From assembly GCA_902702965.1 (NCBI GenBank), contig CACRXP010000046.1:1680253-1744252 (forward strand): 64,000 nucleotides of DNA, written 5' to 3'. The notes below the pieces were generated by a model, which saw only the letters and a program-made list of their open reading frames with translations, had not been told where the DNA came from and did no database searches. Below, piece by piece: positions 36,461-47,214 of this stretch (positions are counted from its first letter, which is position 1; every line of letters begins with the position of its first letter). Both the position numbers and the translations under genes were made by a program. Source of the DNA: Spirometra erinaceieuropaei. Lineage: Eukaryota > Platyhelminthes > Cestoda > Diphyllobothriidea > Diphyllobothriidae.

Positions 36461-38089
36461 GTTTGCACTTATGTCATCATTCTTTTTTTCTGTATCATTT
36501 ATCTCAGCGACATCAGCCAAATCCCTTTTTTGCCTTAATCAACTGCAAGTCGAAAAATTAGAAAAAAAAATGGTATAATGTTTGCAAAAACCTCCTACGA
36601 CACCTGACCGTACATAAAGCACTTAAAAGTGTACAAGCTTGCCACGTCCACCCACTGTGTGCCGGTCATATTTATCATAAGCAGACCAAGTGATAATCAT
36701 CCTTTCGTTGCGTGAGACTTCTTTAAATATCTTAGTAGAACATTCAGCTAGAATGGCAGATTATAAAAAACAGTGCATAATCGGACCAATCCTATGTTCC
36801 TCCAGATGTGTTGTTTTGTGAATCAGACTTACTTGCAGTATTTGCCTTTAAAATTATGCAACGTCGAATGCCAAAGTATTTCAGCCAGCACGTTCATGCG
36901 TCTAAGGCATTTATGTAACCATAGTTTCGAAAATATTCCACGTCACGTACGTACAGAAGAACGATCCATTTTTAGAAAGGCAAAGGTCGTGCTGGTTGTA
37001 TTTTGCTGAAAATACTGCCTACAGTGTCACTGAATATCGTGCCCTGGCCTGTGGAGCCTGTAAGCGTATTTAAGACAGAACAGGTCGGATACGCGAACAA
37101 CTGTGTACTGTCTACTAGACGATTTTTTGGATTGCCTGCTAGACATACAAAAGCTTTATTTTAATATTTGCTGCCGTTTAATCACTGGTCTTGATAGTTT
37201 GTGTGCCAACTCAAACAAGCCTTCGATATTGGATTTGTGTTTCGCAGGACGATTTTTTGTGTTAACTGACGAACGATTTAACTATTACAAATGTGGTCAA
37301 CTCAGATAACTTGCTCCTAAATCCTGTAGCATAACGGAATATAGCCAAAATTGTTCCGATGACAAAATTTCATATGAACAACTAGACCAAGTTGTTTGCA
37401 GGGCTCGGGTATATAAGATGAATAAATTTTCCCATCAGGGATATTCTGAAAAGTTTCTGTTTTGCTGTCAAAACCAAAATTGTGCACATGTGCAACGGAT
37501 CGTCCATTAATTGCATTTGGCTGCATATCAAATTCTCTGATAGAAATCAGCCATAAGTTTTAAAAAATTTGCTTGTCAGTAGCTGGGTGTTTGGCAGTAG
37601 CAAACAATGCAGCGGTGAAATTCGAGCAAAGCGTATTAAAATAAAAGTATTCGGTTAGTTGACATTGATCTTGAAAATAAAAATGTCCTGCCTATTTTTA
37701 CTGACGTTCAACCCACGCTACTCACTATAACTTTGACGCAGTTGGTAGCCAGGAATAATAATAGTGTATTTTTAGAGAAATAGGCAATGCTCTTGATGAC
37801 CCTATTGAAAACGGTACTTAAAATATAAATGTTAAATGTACATCTTACTAATATTGTGCCAGTAACATATTTGTTCGCGGAATACTTTTTCACGATGCGG
37901 GACTGCGAAGGGTGGACAGGTGGACTGCGGAAGGTGGACAAGTCCCTGTCGTACGGGAATGGTGGTAAAGGGGGTTATATGGGTGGGGTAAATGGAAGGA
38001 CTGATAGAGGAATGCTGAAGTTTCTGGGAAAAAGTAAAGTTACCAGGGAAAGTGTTGGGAAGTTTTTAGTAGGTGGAATAATGGCAGAA
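36461..38089. other. No recognisable feature
   Basis: AT-rich. A glycine-rich frame at 37829-38095 runs into the telomere-like repeat and looks like chance. No splice-supported exon was seen. Confidence 0.45.
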
Positions 38090-38345
38090 ATTTAAACCCT
38101 ATCCTTAACCTTAAAATCCAACCACGACCGCAACCGTAAACCCCAACCTTAAGCATCAAAACCGAAACGTAATCAAAATCTTAAAACCCAACGCTAACCC
38201 AAAACCTAGCCATAGCCCAAAGCCTAACCTAAATCCTAACCGTAACCGTAACGGGAAACTAAACCCTACCCCTAACAATGAAACCTGACCCTAAAACGCA
38301 AACACTAATCCTAAAACTTAACCTACGCCTAACCCTCATTAAACC
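38090..38345 (+). repeat. Degenerate telomere-like (CCCTAA)n tract
   Basis: About 250 bases are dominated by imperfect units of the type (A)AACCCTAA, AACCTAA, ACCGTAA and CCTAACC. Exact CCCTAA/CCCTAAC units are scattered among variants. The G-rich complement would be TTAGGG-like, the usual metazoan telomere unit. No perfect run survives, so this is an old interstitial tract or a satellite derived from one, not a chromosome end. Confidence 0.75.
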
Positions 38346-40255
38346 CAACAGCCTGACCGAAATGGGCGACCTGCCTAACTCATTAAGAGCACATCTACTG
38401 ATAACAAGTTCCCTAGACTAGGTAAGCGCACCTGATCACAAGTACGTACGTCGACAGTTAAAAGTATAATGTCTGGTTACCAAATGCGATGTTACCCAGT
38501 TGTGTGAAAGTGCGAAGTTTAAAGATAAAATAATCATTAACTTGGGGACCAATTTCGAGAAAAGCTCATCATTACACAAACGGTGACTTCAATAACATGG
38601 TGGGGTAGTATCATAAGGCACGCAATATTCCCATATTTCATAAGACCTGATGTAATTGAGGCCACAATGAATGAATATGCCGCCACAGTTGTAACAGGCT
38701 ACTTAGGCTTCCTAGGGCATTGTTACCAATTCAAAGCAGATCTTGCAGCAACTTAACTGGTCCATTTCTGGTTACAATGATACTTTTTGTTCCCTTTAAA
38801 TTTTGACTTACCCGATAATTTTTGTTCACTCGCGTTACTGAATAGCGCGTTTAGTTCCTAGCTAAAATATTAATCACAAACTAATATCTTGGTTGTTTTC
38901 AGGACATTCTGTCGACCAATATATACCAAATGACCGCTTTCATTTTAGAATGCGTGCACGAAAGTGGCTTTCCCTCTGACTCCCGTCAATTTGGCATGAA
39001 AAATATGACCATTACTTCATTTATAAGCGACTACACATCACAAAAGATCATTTTCAGGTCCATTTTCTGACTTCAATTACTGCCTTCCGCCTTTGTGGAT
39101 TTCTGTTAGAAGTGCCTAGACTCATTATTCGAAGCGCGCCCGTCATAATTGGTACGTGCGGATTTAGATGATCCGTTCGGTATTTGACAAACTGACCAAT
39201 CATTTCTCCGACAATATGTGAGTGTTACATTTTCCGCAATTTTTCCGTCTATACTTAAGACATAAAGAAACATCTTATATAGCCTCAATACAGTCAGTCA
39301 GTTGTTGAAGTAGGAGGTGCGCTTCTTACTTTAAACGTTCTGGAGAATTGTTATCGCCTTTATTTACTCAAAAACACTTATATGCGCAAACAGCGATACG
39401 AAAACTACAGAATTGCTATATGGAGTTCAGGTTTTCTTATGAATGACCGATACCAATGTATAGTCGTCATTATATCTGTATTACTTTCCGTTTGCTTGTT
39501 GACATTTCAGATGATAATTATTGTCGTATTGCTTTCACAGAAAAATTGAATTAAGACTGCTGACCCAGACGATCAGTTCCTATGCAATCTTATCAATCCA
39601 ATATGTGCTGGGCCAGTGAAAAGCAGTTTGTTTTGTACGCGTCAACAGTAATGTCAACATATGTTGTCTGAAACACGTAGACATTTTATAATTTATAAAA
39701 TTCATGTGATGCATGCCGCACTGATGTACAACAGACAAAGCACTGACAGAAAACTAGATGGACGTGAACCAGCTGCACGCTATTGAACGGTTGCTCGTTT
39801 TATGCTTGCCAACATGGTAACCGCGGAGAATAATTTAATTTCCCGAATACACGAAACGAAGAAGCCACTATGAAGTGGGGTTTTTGAAAAGGGCAGACTT
39901 ATCCACGTGTCCAAGTATCGAATGAATTAGGTTCAAATTGACAATGTGCGGCATAATCGGATGGAGGACGTCTAACTGAGGCGATCAAAATCTAGTACTC
40001 CGACCAATACTTATCAAAATATGGATTAAAAGGCTTAAAGCAGGTAGCCGGGCATCAACTATTTCGTTTCGTGTGTATGCAAAATTAATGAAATACTTCA
40101 GCCCTAATGCGATTACGTGCGTTTTCGGTATAACTAGCTGATTACTCAACTTTTCGCAACATGGCTTCCTGCCTGACCGCACAAGAGAAAACAATCATTC
40201 GTTTTTTAAATCTACGTCTTGTGAAGAAAATCGTCGTTAAAATTTGTGATGGATA
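38346..40255. other. No recognisable feature
   Basis: AT-rich sequence. Upstream exons of the candidate exon at 40256 could be here, but I could not identify any. Confidence 0.45.
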
Positions 40256-40474
40256 GATTGTGAAATCCGAACATTCTTGAGGACGAAGAAAAAGTCACAG
40301 TCTGCGTCCTCTGCGAATATAATGTCACTGCCACGCGAGAAAACAAATAGAGTGGAGGAAATTTTGTCTTCCATAGACAATGATGAAATGATAAAAAAGA
40401 TACGGCCTACTCTACATAGGACACCTAAGGGCACTGCTACCCCCAAATTTCCAGCTACCGAGACTGAAATATAA
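40256..40474 (+). CDS. Candidate terminal exon, unknown product
   Basis: An open frame of about 72 codons follows a possible splice acceptor (GGATAG at 40250-40255) and ends at TAA (40472-40474). The predicted peptide is strongly hydrophilic: a Lys/Ser-rich start ('RTKKKSQSASSANIMSL'), a charged middle ('VEEILSSIDNDEMIKKI') and a Thr/Pro-rich end ('TPKGTATPKFPATETEI'). This looks more like a real protein C-terminus than the window's random frames. The polypyrimidine tract is poor, no ATG lies at the start and no upstream exon was found. A second short frame at 40500-40556 ('LDKYMYQLRMVSEEIIQNR') is bounded by an AG and a GT and could be another exon. I do not recognise the protein. Confidence 0.35.
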   Translation, partial: DCEIRTFLRTKKKSQSASSANIMSLPREKTNRVEEILSSIDNDEMIKKIRPTLHRTPKGTATPKFPATETEI

Positions 40475-40999
40475 AATATATTGCTAATGTTGTATGCAGG
40501 CTGGACAAATATATGTACCAGCTGCGTATGGTTTCTGAAGAGATTATTCAGAATAGGTGGGTTTTACTGTTTTCCGTTGGATTTCATGGAAAATAATACC
40601 ACCGATAATAATGTAAGAAGATGGTAAGATTACTGCAAACGTTGATGCAATCCGTATGCTTTAAATTAGCTGAAATGCATTTATGCCAGTTTTAACTGCA
40701 TTCGTATTACGTCTTTAGACATTTTTGTCGGTACCGCGTTTGAATTTATTATATGCGCTCTTAACTGGTAGGGTTTTGGCATTGCATCTGACTTCAAAAC
40801 GTCTATCACATGGTCCTACATAATGCTGTCAAGGAAATTGCCTGTATCGAACAAATGAGCTGATCGGAATTTCGAAATTAGGACCTATTTATTGGCAGAG
40901 AATGGAAAAGAGAAGAACACCGTATTGAATTTCTTATTCGATATCTAATATTTAGTTTCAATTATAGTTCTTCTTATGACGTGCATTCTTCTTGTTCAA
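40475..40999. other. Mostly featureless; possible small exon
   Basis: Apart from the exon-like 40500-40556 block bounded by GCAG and GTGGGT, nothing was recognised. Confidence 0.35.
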
Positions 41000-41235
41000 C
41001 TAGTGAGATGATACTCACAAAGACAGGGGAGACAGGAATGGCCATGTTTGGCTTTGTAGGCGTAATCGATCAGTCATAGCCAACCCCGTGAGTGATCACT
41101 TGAGATTCGAACCCGGAATAATTGGTCTTGGGGTTTGACACTCTGTCCAGTCGGTTGTGATAAGGAACTAACATGTTCCGTGACCTGATAGGTGTGCGCC
41201 CAACTGTCATAATTGTTCCACTTGCTTCCAAACTT
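41000..41235 (-). mobile_element. tRNA-derived SINE, head type 2
   Basis: Read on the minus strand, the head carries TGTCATAATT near its start, the CAAACCCCAAGACC block and a good B box (GGGTTCGAATCTC near 41105). The shared body follows (GGGGTTGGCTATGACTGATC, AAACATGGCCATTCCTG, CCCCTGTCTTTGTGAG). It matches the copy at 45.0-45.15 kb. Confidence 0.87.
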
Positions 41236-41742
41236 AAAAAGCCCACCTCTGGATGTTGTCTAATTGATATATCTAAGAACCATTTAATTTCCGCTAATTT
41301 TCTGTAATTTGACATGTCCATTTTGGCAGTCTAAATGAGAAATTGGCGTCTCTTTGACGATTTCTATAAATGAGTATGCTGGTGTACAGACCATCAAGTA
41401 AAAATTTCTTTTATTTTCCAAAAACCTTAAGAATGGCCTCATTGGCTGCCATCATGAGAAAACGGAGTATTATTTATGTTGATGAGGGAATGGAAAGTTG
41501 CAGAGATAAATGTTTACTACTTGATTCGTGTTTTTACAGTGTCCGGTGTTCGCGGACAACCGGAGAAAAGCATGTTGGCATCTTGTCGTGGCCGGAATAC
41601 GATGAGATTAGACTCGTGGTAAATAAACTTACAAACATACGTGGGTCTCTTTTTCAAATCAGAAGCTCATTCCGGAATTTCGTTTAACGTCTGTTAGACA
41701 AAGCATCCACTATGCATATCATATATATATATATATATATTC
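41236..41742. other. No clear gene; AT microsatellite at right
   Basis: A 105-codon plus-strand frame at 41370-41687 has no recognisable motif. An (AT)n tract lies at 41719-41741. Confidence 0.45.
41719..41741. repeat. (AT)n microsatellite
   Basis: About 23 bases of alternating AT at the 3-prime edge of the minus-strand PLE. Confidence 0.95.
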
Positions 41743-43215
41743 CTGATAGAAGCAACGATGCGCGTCCCCGGACATAAATGTGAGGAAGAGGCGATCTCAG
41801 GAACCATAGTTATATTGCCTGTCATTTCAAAAGCAACCAAGTATACATCGTCGAAAGTGTGTGTTGTACTGCGCCTCACAGTATTTATAGGCGGTGACGA
41901 TCTTTTTACAACGGGTTTGCGTCTACTCAGGGGCCGTCGTTCGGACGCTCGCTGTCATTGCACGTGTTTGCATTGACCTTAGCTCTCGTCCTAGGCTGGT
42001 GATATTCTTTGTCACCCCGCAGCCACTTGTGTTCTCACCTGCCGCATGAGTGGCAGTGATGATAGGACCTTCCAGGGGTCCGTTAACGTTACTGCGATCG
42101 TTCGTCTTCACACCAGCCGGATAAGTGGACCACGCGGCCGTAGTGACGATCGCACCTTCCTCAGATTCCGATTGTAGTACAGTTGCGCCTGTGTTCCCCG
42201 TGGACTTGGCCGTACTTGGGTTTCTGTCTTGTCGTAGCCTGCCTCTGCTCTTCTGTTCACTGAGCTGCGTCTGGAGGACCTTCTTAGGTTCGGGAAGCTC
42301 TATGCAACGGTTGATGGAGTTCGCGCCAGTGTGCCGCGCCTCGATTGGTTCCCTGATGATGTGGTTATTCCCCGGCCCAGGATTTCGGTATTCTGGAAGG
42401 CGAACGTGTGTCAAGAGTTTGCGCAGTGTTCTGCCACTAGAGACAACGGGCCCATCATTCTTACTACCCGCATGTGTTCTCCAACACGGGTCTGCAGTCG
42501 TTTGCCGGTCTCCTCAATATAATTCATTTCACAGAAACTGCATTTGATCCGATAAATGACTTTTGTTGTTTCGCGCGTGGCAGGGGAGTCCTAGGTCTCA
42601 CGACCAGATTTCAAATTGTTGACTCTGGCCGATGTGCAGTGCCGATCTCCAGTGGTCTTAGGAGACGGGAGACCGCCTCAGAGGTGCCGTCAGATTTTTG
42701 GCCCTTCTGTCTCTGAGATTCGGCGTTGACCAGGTTGCCTTCTGCGTTCTACAAAGTTGCGAGGATACCCGTTCGCCATGAAAAGGCGCTGAAAGTTGCG
42801 TAATTCTAACCTTTTGTCGTCTGGCTCGCTGCAATGTGTTTCTGCCCTTTTGTATAGTGTTCGCACACAGCTGCGTTTTTGGGAAAATGGGTGCTTGCTG
42901 TTATAGCTTAGGATTTGGATCGTATTGACAGCCTTCATATACACCGTTTTTTAGTTGTCCACTTGGTTTCCGGTGAAACAGTACGTCCAGGAACGGCATT
43001 TGTTTGTTGCTTTCCGCCCCATTGTGAACTGAATATCAGGGGAGACAGAATTCTGGGGACTGTGAAATTCTTGAACAATTTCCCGCCTGATGATGACAAA
43101 CGTATCATCGACATACCGAGCCCAAAATGTTGGCCAGTAAATCTCATAAACTGCGGTTTCATCTTTTTGTAGAACTGCATCCGCTTCCGTGCAGAAATTG
43201 GAATCGGTTGCTCTT
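41743..43215 (-). pseudogene. Penelope-like element D, RT to GIY-YIG, frameshifted
   Basis: From about 43215 leftwards the minus strand encodes 'NFCTEADAVLQK', then the catalytic 'FWARYVDDTFVIIRRE', 'PDIQFTMG', and in another frame 'MPFLDVLFHRKPSGQL'. Then come 'SYNSKHPFSQKRSCVRTLYK', 'ANGYPRNFVER', a GIY-YIG block ('MNYIEETGKRLQTRV' near 42535-42490) and 'ANSINRCIELPEPKKVLQTQ' near 42300. Frameshifts fall near 43015, 42930 and 42690. A Gly/Thr-rich C-terminal stretch and 3-prime region follow to the AT tract, with TATAAATA at about 41889. The N-terminal RT half is missing. It meets PLE B head to head at about 43200. Confidence 0.85.
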
Positions 43216-44318
43216 CCATTAGTTAACCCTAAGTTATGGGTACGATATGTAGACGACACGTTTGTCGTCGTTAAAGCGGATCAACTAGAAATACTCCACA
43301 ACACAATCAATTCAACCGTTCCCGGAATTAAATTCACGTTGGTAAAAGAACTTGAAAATAAACTCCCCTTTCTAGATGTTCTCGTACGGCGTAAAACTGA
43401 CGGAACATTACACACGTCCGTTTACCGCAATAAAACATATGCGGAAATAATTCTACACTATGAGAGCAACGGTGCGATCTCTCACAAGCGGAGTACTGTC
43501 AAAAGTCTGATACATGGAGCAAAAACACATTGCTCTGATGAAGAAAGCTACAAAGTTGAACTAAACTACCTATTTGAATTATTTTCCCTGAACGGATACC
43601 CGAGAGATTTCGTACGTCGATACACGAAACAACAAGAGATAAAAACAAAGGAACTAGATAGTTCCAATCAAGCGCCCAAAGCAAACACTTGGCGAATCCT
43701 TCCTTACATCATGACTGTGTCTGAACTTGTTGAAAGGCACTTGAAGAAACACCAGATAAAAGTGGCGCACAAGCCGAAGACCACTTTACGCACCCATGTT
43801 GTACACCCTAAGGATAGGGTTGACTATCTCGATAGAAAAGAAGTCGTCTATAAGATCCTATGCGATGCCTTTGATGCCGCATATTGTGGCCAAACGGGAA
43901 AATTTGCCTCTACACGCATCCACGAACATCAACTTGCAGTTAAGAGGCGAGACCACTTGTGTCAAATGGCCATGCACACCTTTGATACTGGGCACACTTT
44001 CGCATGGGAAAAACCCGTATCGTCGGAGTTTGACCATCTAAAAAAGGCCGAGAGTTTCTTGAAGCCATGCACTCCGATAAGTCATGCATCAACAGGCATA
44101 TCGAGTTAGATGCCACGTACAAAAATCTCAGAGAAAAGGGAAAGAGACGAAAGCCGATCAATACGGGCTCACACATACGACGGGCAGCTTACTAGCTGAG
44201 GCAAAAAATGAGTATTGATTTTGTAGGACTTTTGAAATGTTGATTGTTTTCTGCAAATTTACTTTAGTCTGACGACGACACGGGGAATCGACGTCGAAAA
44301 TCTACTCAATAAAGTTTA
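43189..44318 (+). pseudogene. Penelope-like element B1, RT-GIY-YIG with 3-prime UTR
   Basis: This is the best-preserved PLE reading frame in the window (about 43189-44055). It begins with 'QKLESVALPLVNPKLWVRYV' and the catalytic YVDD, so it lacks the N-terminal RT motifs. It continues through 'LPFLDVLVRR', 'HKRSTVKSLIHGAKTHC', 'NGYPRDFVRR' and the linker 'TWRILPYIMTVSELVERHLK' to the endonuclease. The endonuclease reads 'VVYKILCDAFDAAYCGQTGK' followed by 'TRIHEHQLAVKRRDHL' and 'DTGHTFAWEKP'. A one-base deletion near 44055 shifts the end, after which 'EAMHSDKSCINRHIELDATY' reads in another frame. The 3-prime UTR has a CTGACGA...GAAA motif at 44269-44299 and AATAAA at 44308-44313. The initiator is a GTG codon, so no genuine start is present. 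Confidence 0.9.
44269..44299 (+). other. Hammerhead-like core motif in PLE B1 tail
   Basis: CTGACGA (44269-44275) and GAAA (44296-44299) are separated by 20 bases, of which GAC (44277-44279) and GTC (44293-44295) can pair. The spacing matches the hammerhead core CUGANGA-stem II-GAAA, but the stem is short and one unpaired base follows CUGACGA. Stems I and III were not found. Confidence 0.4.
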
Positions 44319-44625
44319 CTCTCTTTCCCAAAGAACGAATTCCTGGAAGCCATGCACTCAGATGAGGCATGCATCAATCGGCATATCGATTTAGATGCCA
44401 CATACAAATTTCTCAAGGACAAATGGAAGCGAGCGCAGACAATGCCGAAGGGATGACAAAATCGTTGACGCGCATTGGCGCAGACTTCGGCCAAACATAG
44501 AATCATTTGTTTGACACGGTTAAATAGTTAACTGTTTTTGTACATTGCCCAAAAGTCTGACGACGAGCTGGGGATCCAGACTCGAAAATTTACTCATTAA
44601 AGTTTATTCCCTTCCCAAAAAATCT
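44319..44625 (+). pseudogene. Penelope-like element B, tandem 3-prime tail copy
   Basis: A second copy of the last C-terminal codons plus 3-prime UTR starts right after the tail of B1. It reads 'EFLEAMHSDEACINRHIDLD' and 'ATYKFLKDKWKR', then a UTR with CTGACGA (44557-44563), GAAA (44584-44587) and ATTAAA (44596-44601). It differs from the B1 tail by many substitutions and so is not a recent duplication of it. It is either a separate 5-prime-truncated insertion at the end of B1 or half of an old tandem. Confidence 0.85.
44557..44587 (+). other. Hammerhead-like core motif in PLE B tandem tail
   Basis: CTGACGA, one unpaired C, then GAGCTGG pairs with CCAG-A-CTC (one bulged A) around a GGAT loop, then GAAA. 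This is the expected core and stem II of a hammerhead ribozyme with one extra base after CUGACGA. I could not place stems I and III. Confidence 0.5.
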
Positions 44626-44635
44626 TACTTATTTT

Positions 44636-44664
44636 CAATATATATTTATATATATATATATATC
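44636..44664. repeat. (AT)n microsatellite
   Basis: Alternating AT with one interruption, directly after the PLE tail and before a SINE. Confidence 0.9.
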
Positions 44665-44696
44665 CGAAATCGAAAAACAGAAAAACCGAAAAACCG

Positions 44697-44987
44697 ACAG
44701 GACAACGGGCTCGTGGCCCGGTGGGTAGAGGCGTGGACTTCTAAACCAACAGGCCGCGAGTTCGAGGCTCGGGTGTTCCGCACTTCGGGCTTGGGTATGG
44801 CTGGCTGACGACGGCTAATAAGCCATAAATAGCCATTCCAGTCTCCCTTGTCTTTGTCGGTAATACCATTCCGCCTGTATATCATGCGACGATATGCGGC
44901 TGCTGGTTGGGCTCGAGAGAGAGAGCCCTTAAGGCACAGCGGAACGAGTGAGTTCCGTATGAACGATCGGTGAGCGCCCCCTACCAT
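44697..44987 (+). mobile_element. tRNA-derived SINE, head type 1, full copy
   Basis: This is the best head-type-1 copy. The A box region is GGCTCGTGGCCCGGTGGG and the B box region is GCGAGTTCGAGGCTCGG. The body follows (GGCTTGGGTATGGCTGGCTG, ACGGCTAATAAGCCATAAAT, CTCCCTTGTCTTTGTCGG). A long tail comes next with GCTGCTGGTTGGGCTCGAGA, CGGAACGAGTGAGTTCCG (a small hairpin) and GATCGGTGAGCGCCCCCTAC, ending in an AT microsatellite. Its length is about 290 bp. Confidence 0.9.
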
Positions 44988-45006
44988 TATATATATATAT
45001 ATATAT
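44988..45006. repeat. (AT)n microsatellite between two SINEs
   Basis: The tract separates a plus-strand SINE from a minus-strand SINE, tail to tail. Confidence 0.95.
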
Positions 45007-45150
45007 TGAGAAGGTGATACCGACAAAGACAAGGGAGACCGGAATGGCCATTTCTGGCTTATTAGCCGTCATCAGCCAGTCATACCCAACCCCAAGTGTG
45101 GATCTCTTGAGATTCGAACCCGGGATCTTTGGTCATGGAGTTTTTCTGAA
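45007..45150 (-). mobile_element. tRNA-derived SINE, head type 2
   Basis: On the minus strand the head gives ACTCCATGACCAAAGATCCC and a perfect B box GGTTCGAATCTC. The body follows (CACACTTGGGGTTGGGTATG, ACGGCTAATAAGCCAGAAAT, CTCCCTTGTCTTTGTCGG). The body is nearly the same as in the neighbouring type-1 SINE, although the heads differ. Confidence 0.88.
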
Positions 45151-47214
45151 AGTCGGTCATATCGACTCACTCGTTTTGCCCTAATATTATCCTAATTTTT
45201 TTAAAAGGCCTAATTTGTAGAAAGGTTTAATGTCAAAATTTCACCTACTCTCGTTGATATTAGGCCTTCTTTTAAGTATACATAACAGGTCTTGATCTGA
45301 ATTCCAAAGTGACTGGACCTATATTATAATGAGGTACATTTATTGGAGCAAAAGTGAACACGCCTCAGGCAAATGAGACTCTGTTGTTGGCAAAATTCTG
45401 AAGACCGCACAATAAATGCAGCCGAGTAAATGTCCTTATATCTTTATCAGAGCTTGTGTAGGACGCAGCATATTACGAAATACCGAGGATAAATATGGGT
45501 CCACCTGGTATGCTTCCAAGCAGATATTCCTTTAGAAATGTGGAGAAAGCAGAGGCTTAGAAGAATGATCAGCCATGTCTTTAGGGTGTGCAAACTGTGA
45601 AAGAAGAGCATCTGCGTATTGGCGTCTTACCCTCACTATGCGATTTTCAGCCGTCGTCTCATATACCCGTGAGCATAGTTGCGTATCTGAGAGTTTTCCC
45701 AGCAACCCTTTCGATTTTGATACTTTAAAGGACGCATGTTTCCGGAAAAAAATGGAAAGCGTTTTCACTTCTACTCTGTTAGAGTAATAAATCCGGTCGA
45801 AGCGTAGTCCTGTGTGGACAGAATTCCGTATAAAAGAGACGGGATTGTTGCACGCATAGTGTTAGATTGCCTTTGTAAATGTCTGTTTCATATAAACAGA
45901 AATAAGAATTTACTCGTCAGCCTTTTAATCGACGAGCGCACCTCGGAATACGAGATCTCCTGAGATGTCCGTCTAGAAAGTTTGCTCAATTTTTTTAAAT
46001 ATACAGTTGTACTTTCCATAGGGCATACGTATATGGACATACAGTTGATGCTTAATACATCGTCCCCGAAAAACCGCATTTAGATTTACATTTTGCAGGG
46101 CCCACCAAGAAGTTTTACATAACATTTGATGTTTGGTAAAACCCTGCATGTCAATATGGCGTTCTGTTAAGATCACGCATCAAATATAAATAGAACAACC
46201 CTTTAATTGACTAACTTGATATACGACACTCTTATAGGATGCGCTGGGCAATAACTTGTACTTCCCTCTTCCATGCTCCGTGCGGTGAAAACGCACAATT
46301 TTTTATTTGTGGCAATAAATCTGCACTCTTTCTGTCGTAGATGACTGTTTGTGGTCATTACAAGTGTGAATTACTGTATAAAAACACAAAGTAGCAGCAT
46401 CCAACAACATTCTAATGAGAAAAGCTGCTGGTATTTTTAGTTCGGTAAAAATTAACTCCTGTGACTCAAGGTCTTTTTATATCCGATACGGACGTATGCA
46501 AATTTCTAAACGAAGCACGTTCCATGAATAAAGCATTAACATATTGTCTTATTCAGCCAATGTTTTAAGCATTTCGAAATGAAAAAAAAACCAGTTCATA
46601 CTCTACAAATGTTTTAAGTGTCTTTATGTACGCTTAGCTAATATAAACTGCCGATTGCAGCAGCGTCGCTGTGTTGCTGTGTCGAAAACGCGATACATGC
46701 CTTATCCTCAGAAATACAACTCTAAATTAATGTGCTGCGCAATTCTGGTTGTTTGAAGGACTTACATTGCCAACTGGGTTATTACTCAAAATCGATTTCC
46801 ATATCCATCACTCAATTCCGCATGTTGCACTTTCAAAACATGTTACGTCCACGTTTTGTCTTTACTTACGAGATGCCTTTATGAACAGAAATTCGCCATG
46901 CGCAATTGGCACAACTGCTGGACGTTATGGATACAGAAAGCTACTGTTTGATTTGTTTGTTATGGGATGTTCGATTGTTTTCAACCCTACACCGCTGAAA
47001 TGCCGAAGGATTGTGTGCGGGTTCAAAAGTGTCTTATGCCATCGTTTTGCTGTCGAGGATGCAAAAAACATCTGGTGTGAAAGGTTTACAATCTGCTTTA
47101 ATGCACACTGAGAAAATTAAGAGGACAAATAATGATGCAGGGGATGCTTGCCCTGACCCATACTCCAAAAAATTACTTGTGAGACGAGACAGATATTTGA
47201 AGAAGAAGAAGAGT
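45151..47214. other. No recognisable gene
   Basis: AT-rich with short frames. A 120-codon plus-strand frame (46749-47111) shows no motif. A GAA-rich run near 47200-47214 may mark the 3-prime end of the minus-strand PLE that follows. Confidence 0.45.

Noticed and set aside
37829..38095. Glycine-rich 88-codon frame ending at the telomere-like tract
   Set aside because: The composition follows G-rich repeats next to the (CCCTAA)-type tract. No splice or motif support.
40256..40474. Assignment of the candidate exon to a borealin-like protein
   Set aside because: Only a general Thr/Pro and charged composition is shared. No diagnostic residues could be matched.
41923..42414. 163-codon minus-strand frame as a separate gene
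   Set aside because: Its N-terminal part contains the conserved PLE C-terminal block (ANSINRCIELP), so it is the end of PLE D in a shifted frame.
44646..45032. 128-codon minus-strand frame
   Set aside because: It is an antisense reading through a SINE and two AT microsatellites.
46749..47111. 120-codon plus-strand frame as a gene
   Set aside because: No motif and no splice or repeat support. The next overlapping frame (47011-47397) is antisense to PLE A2.
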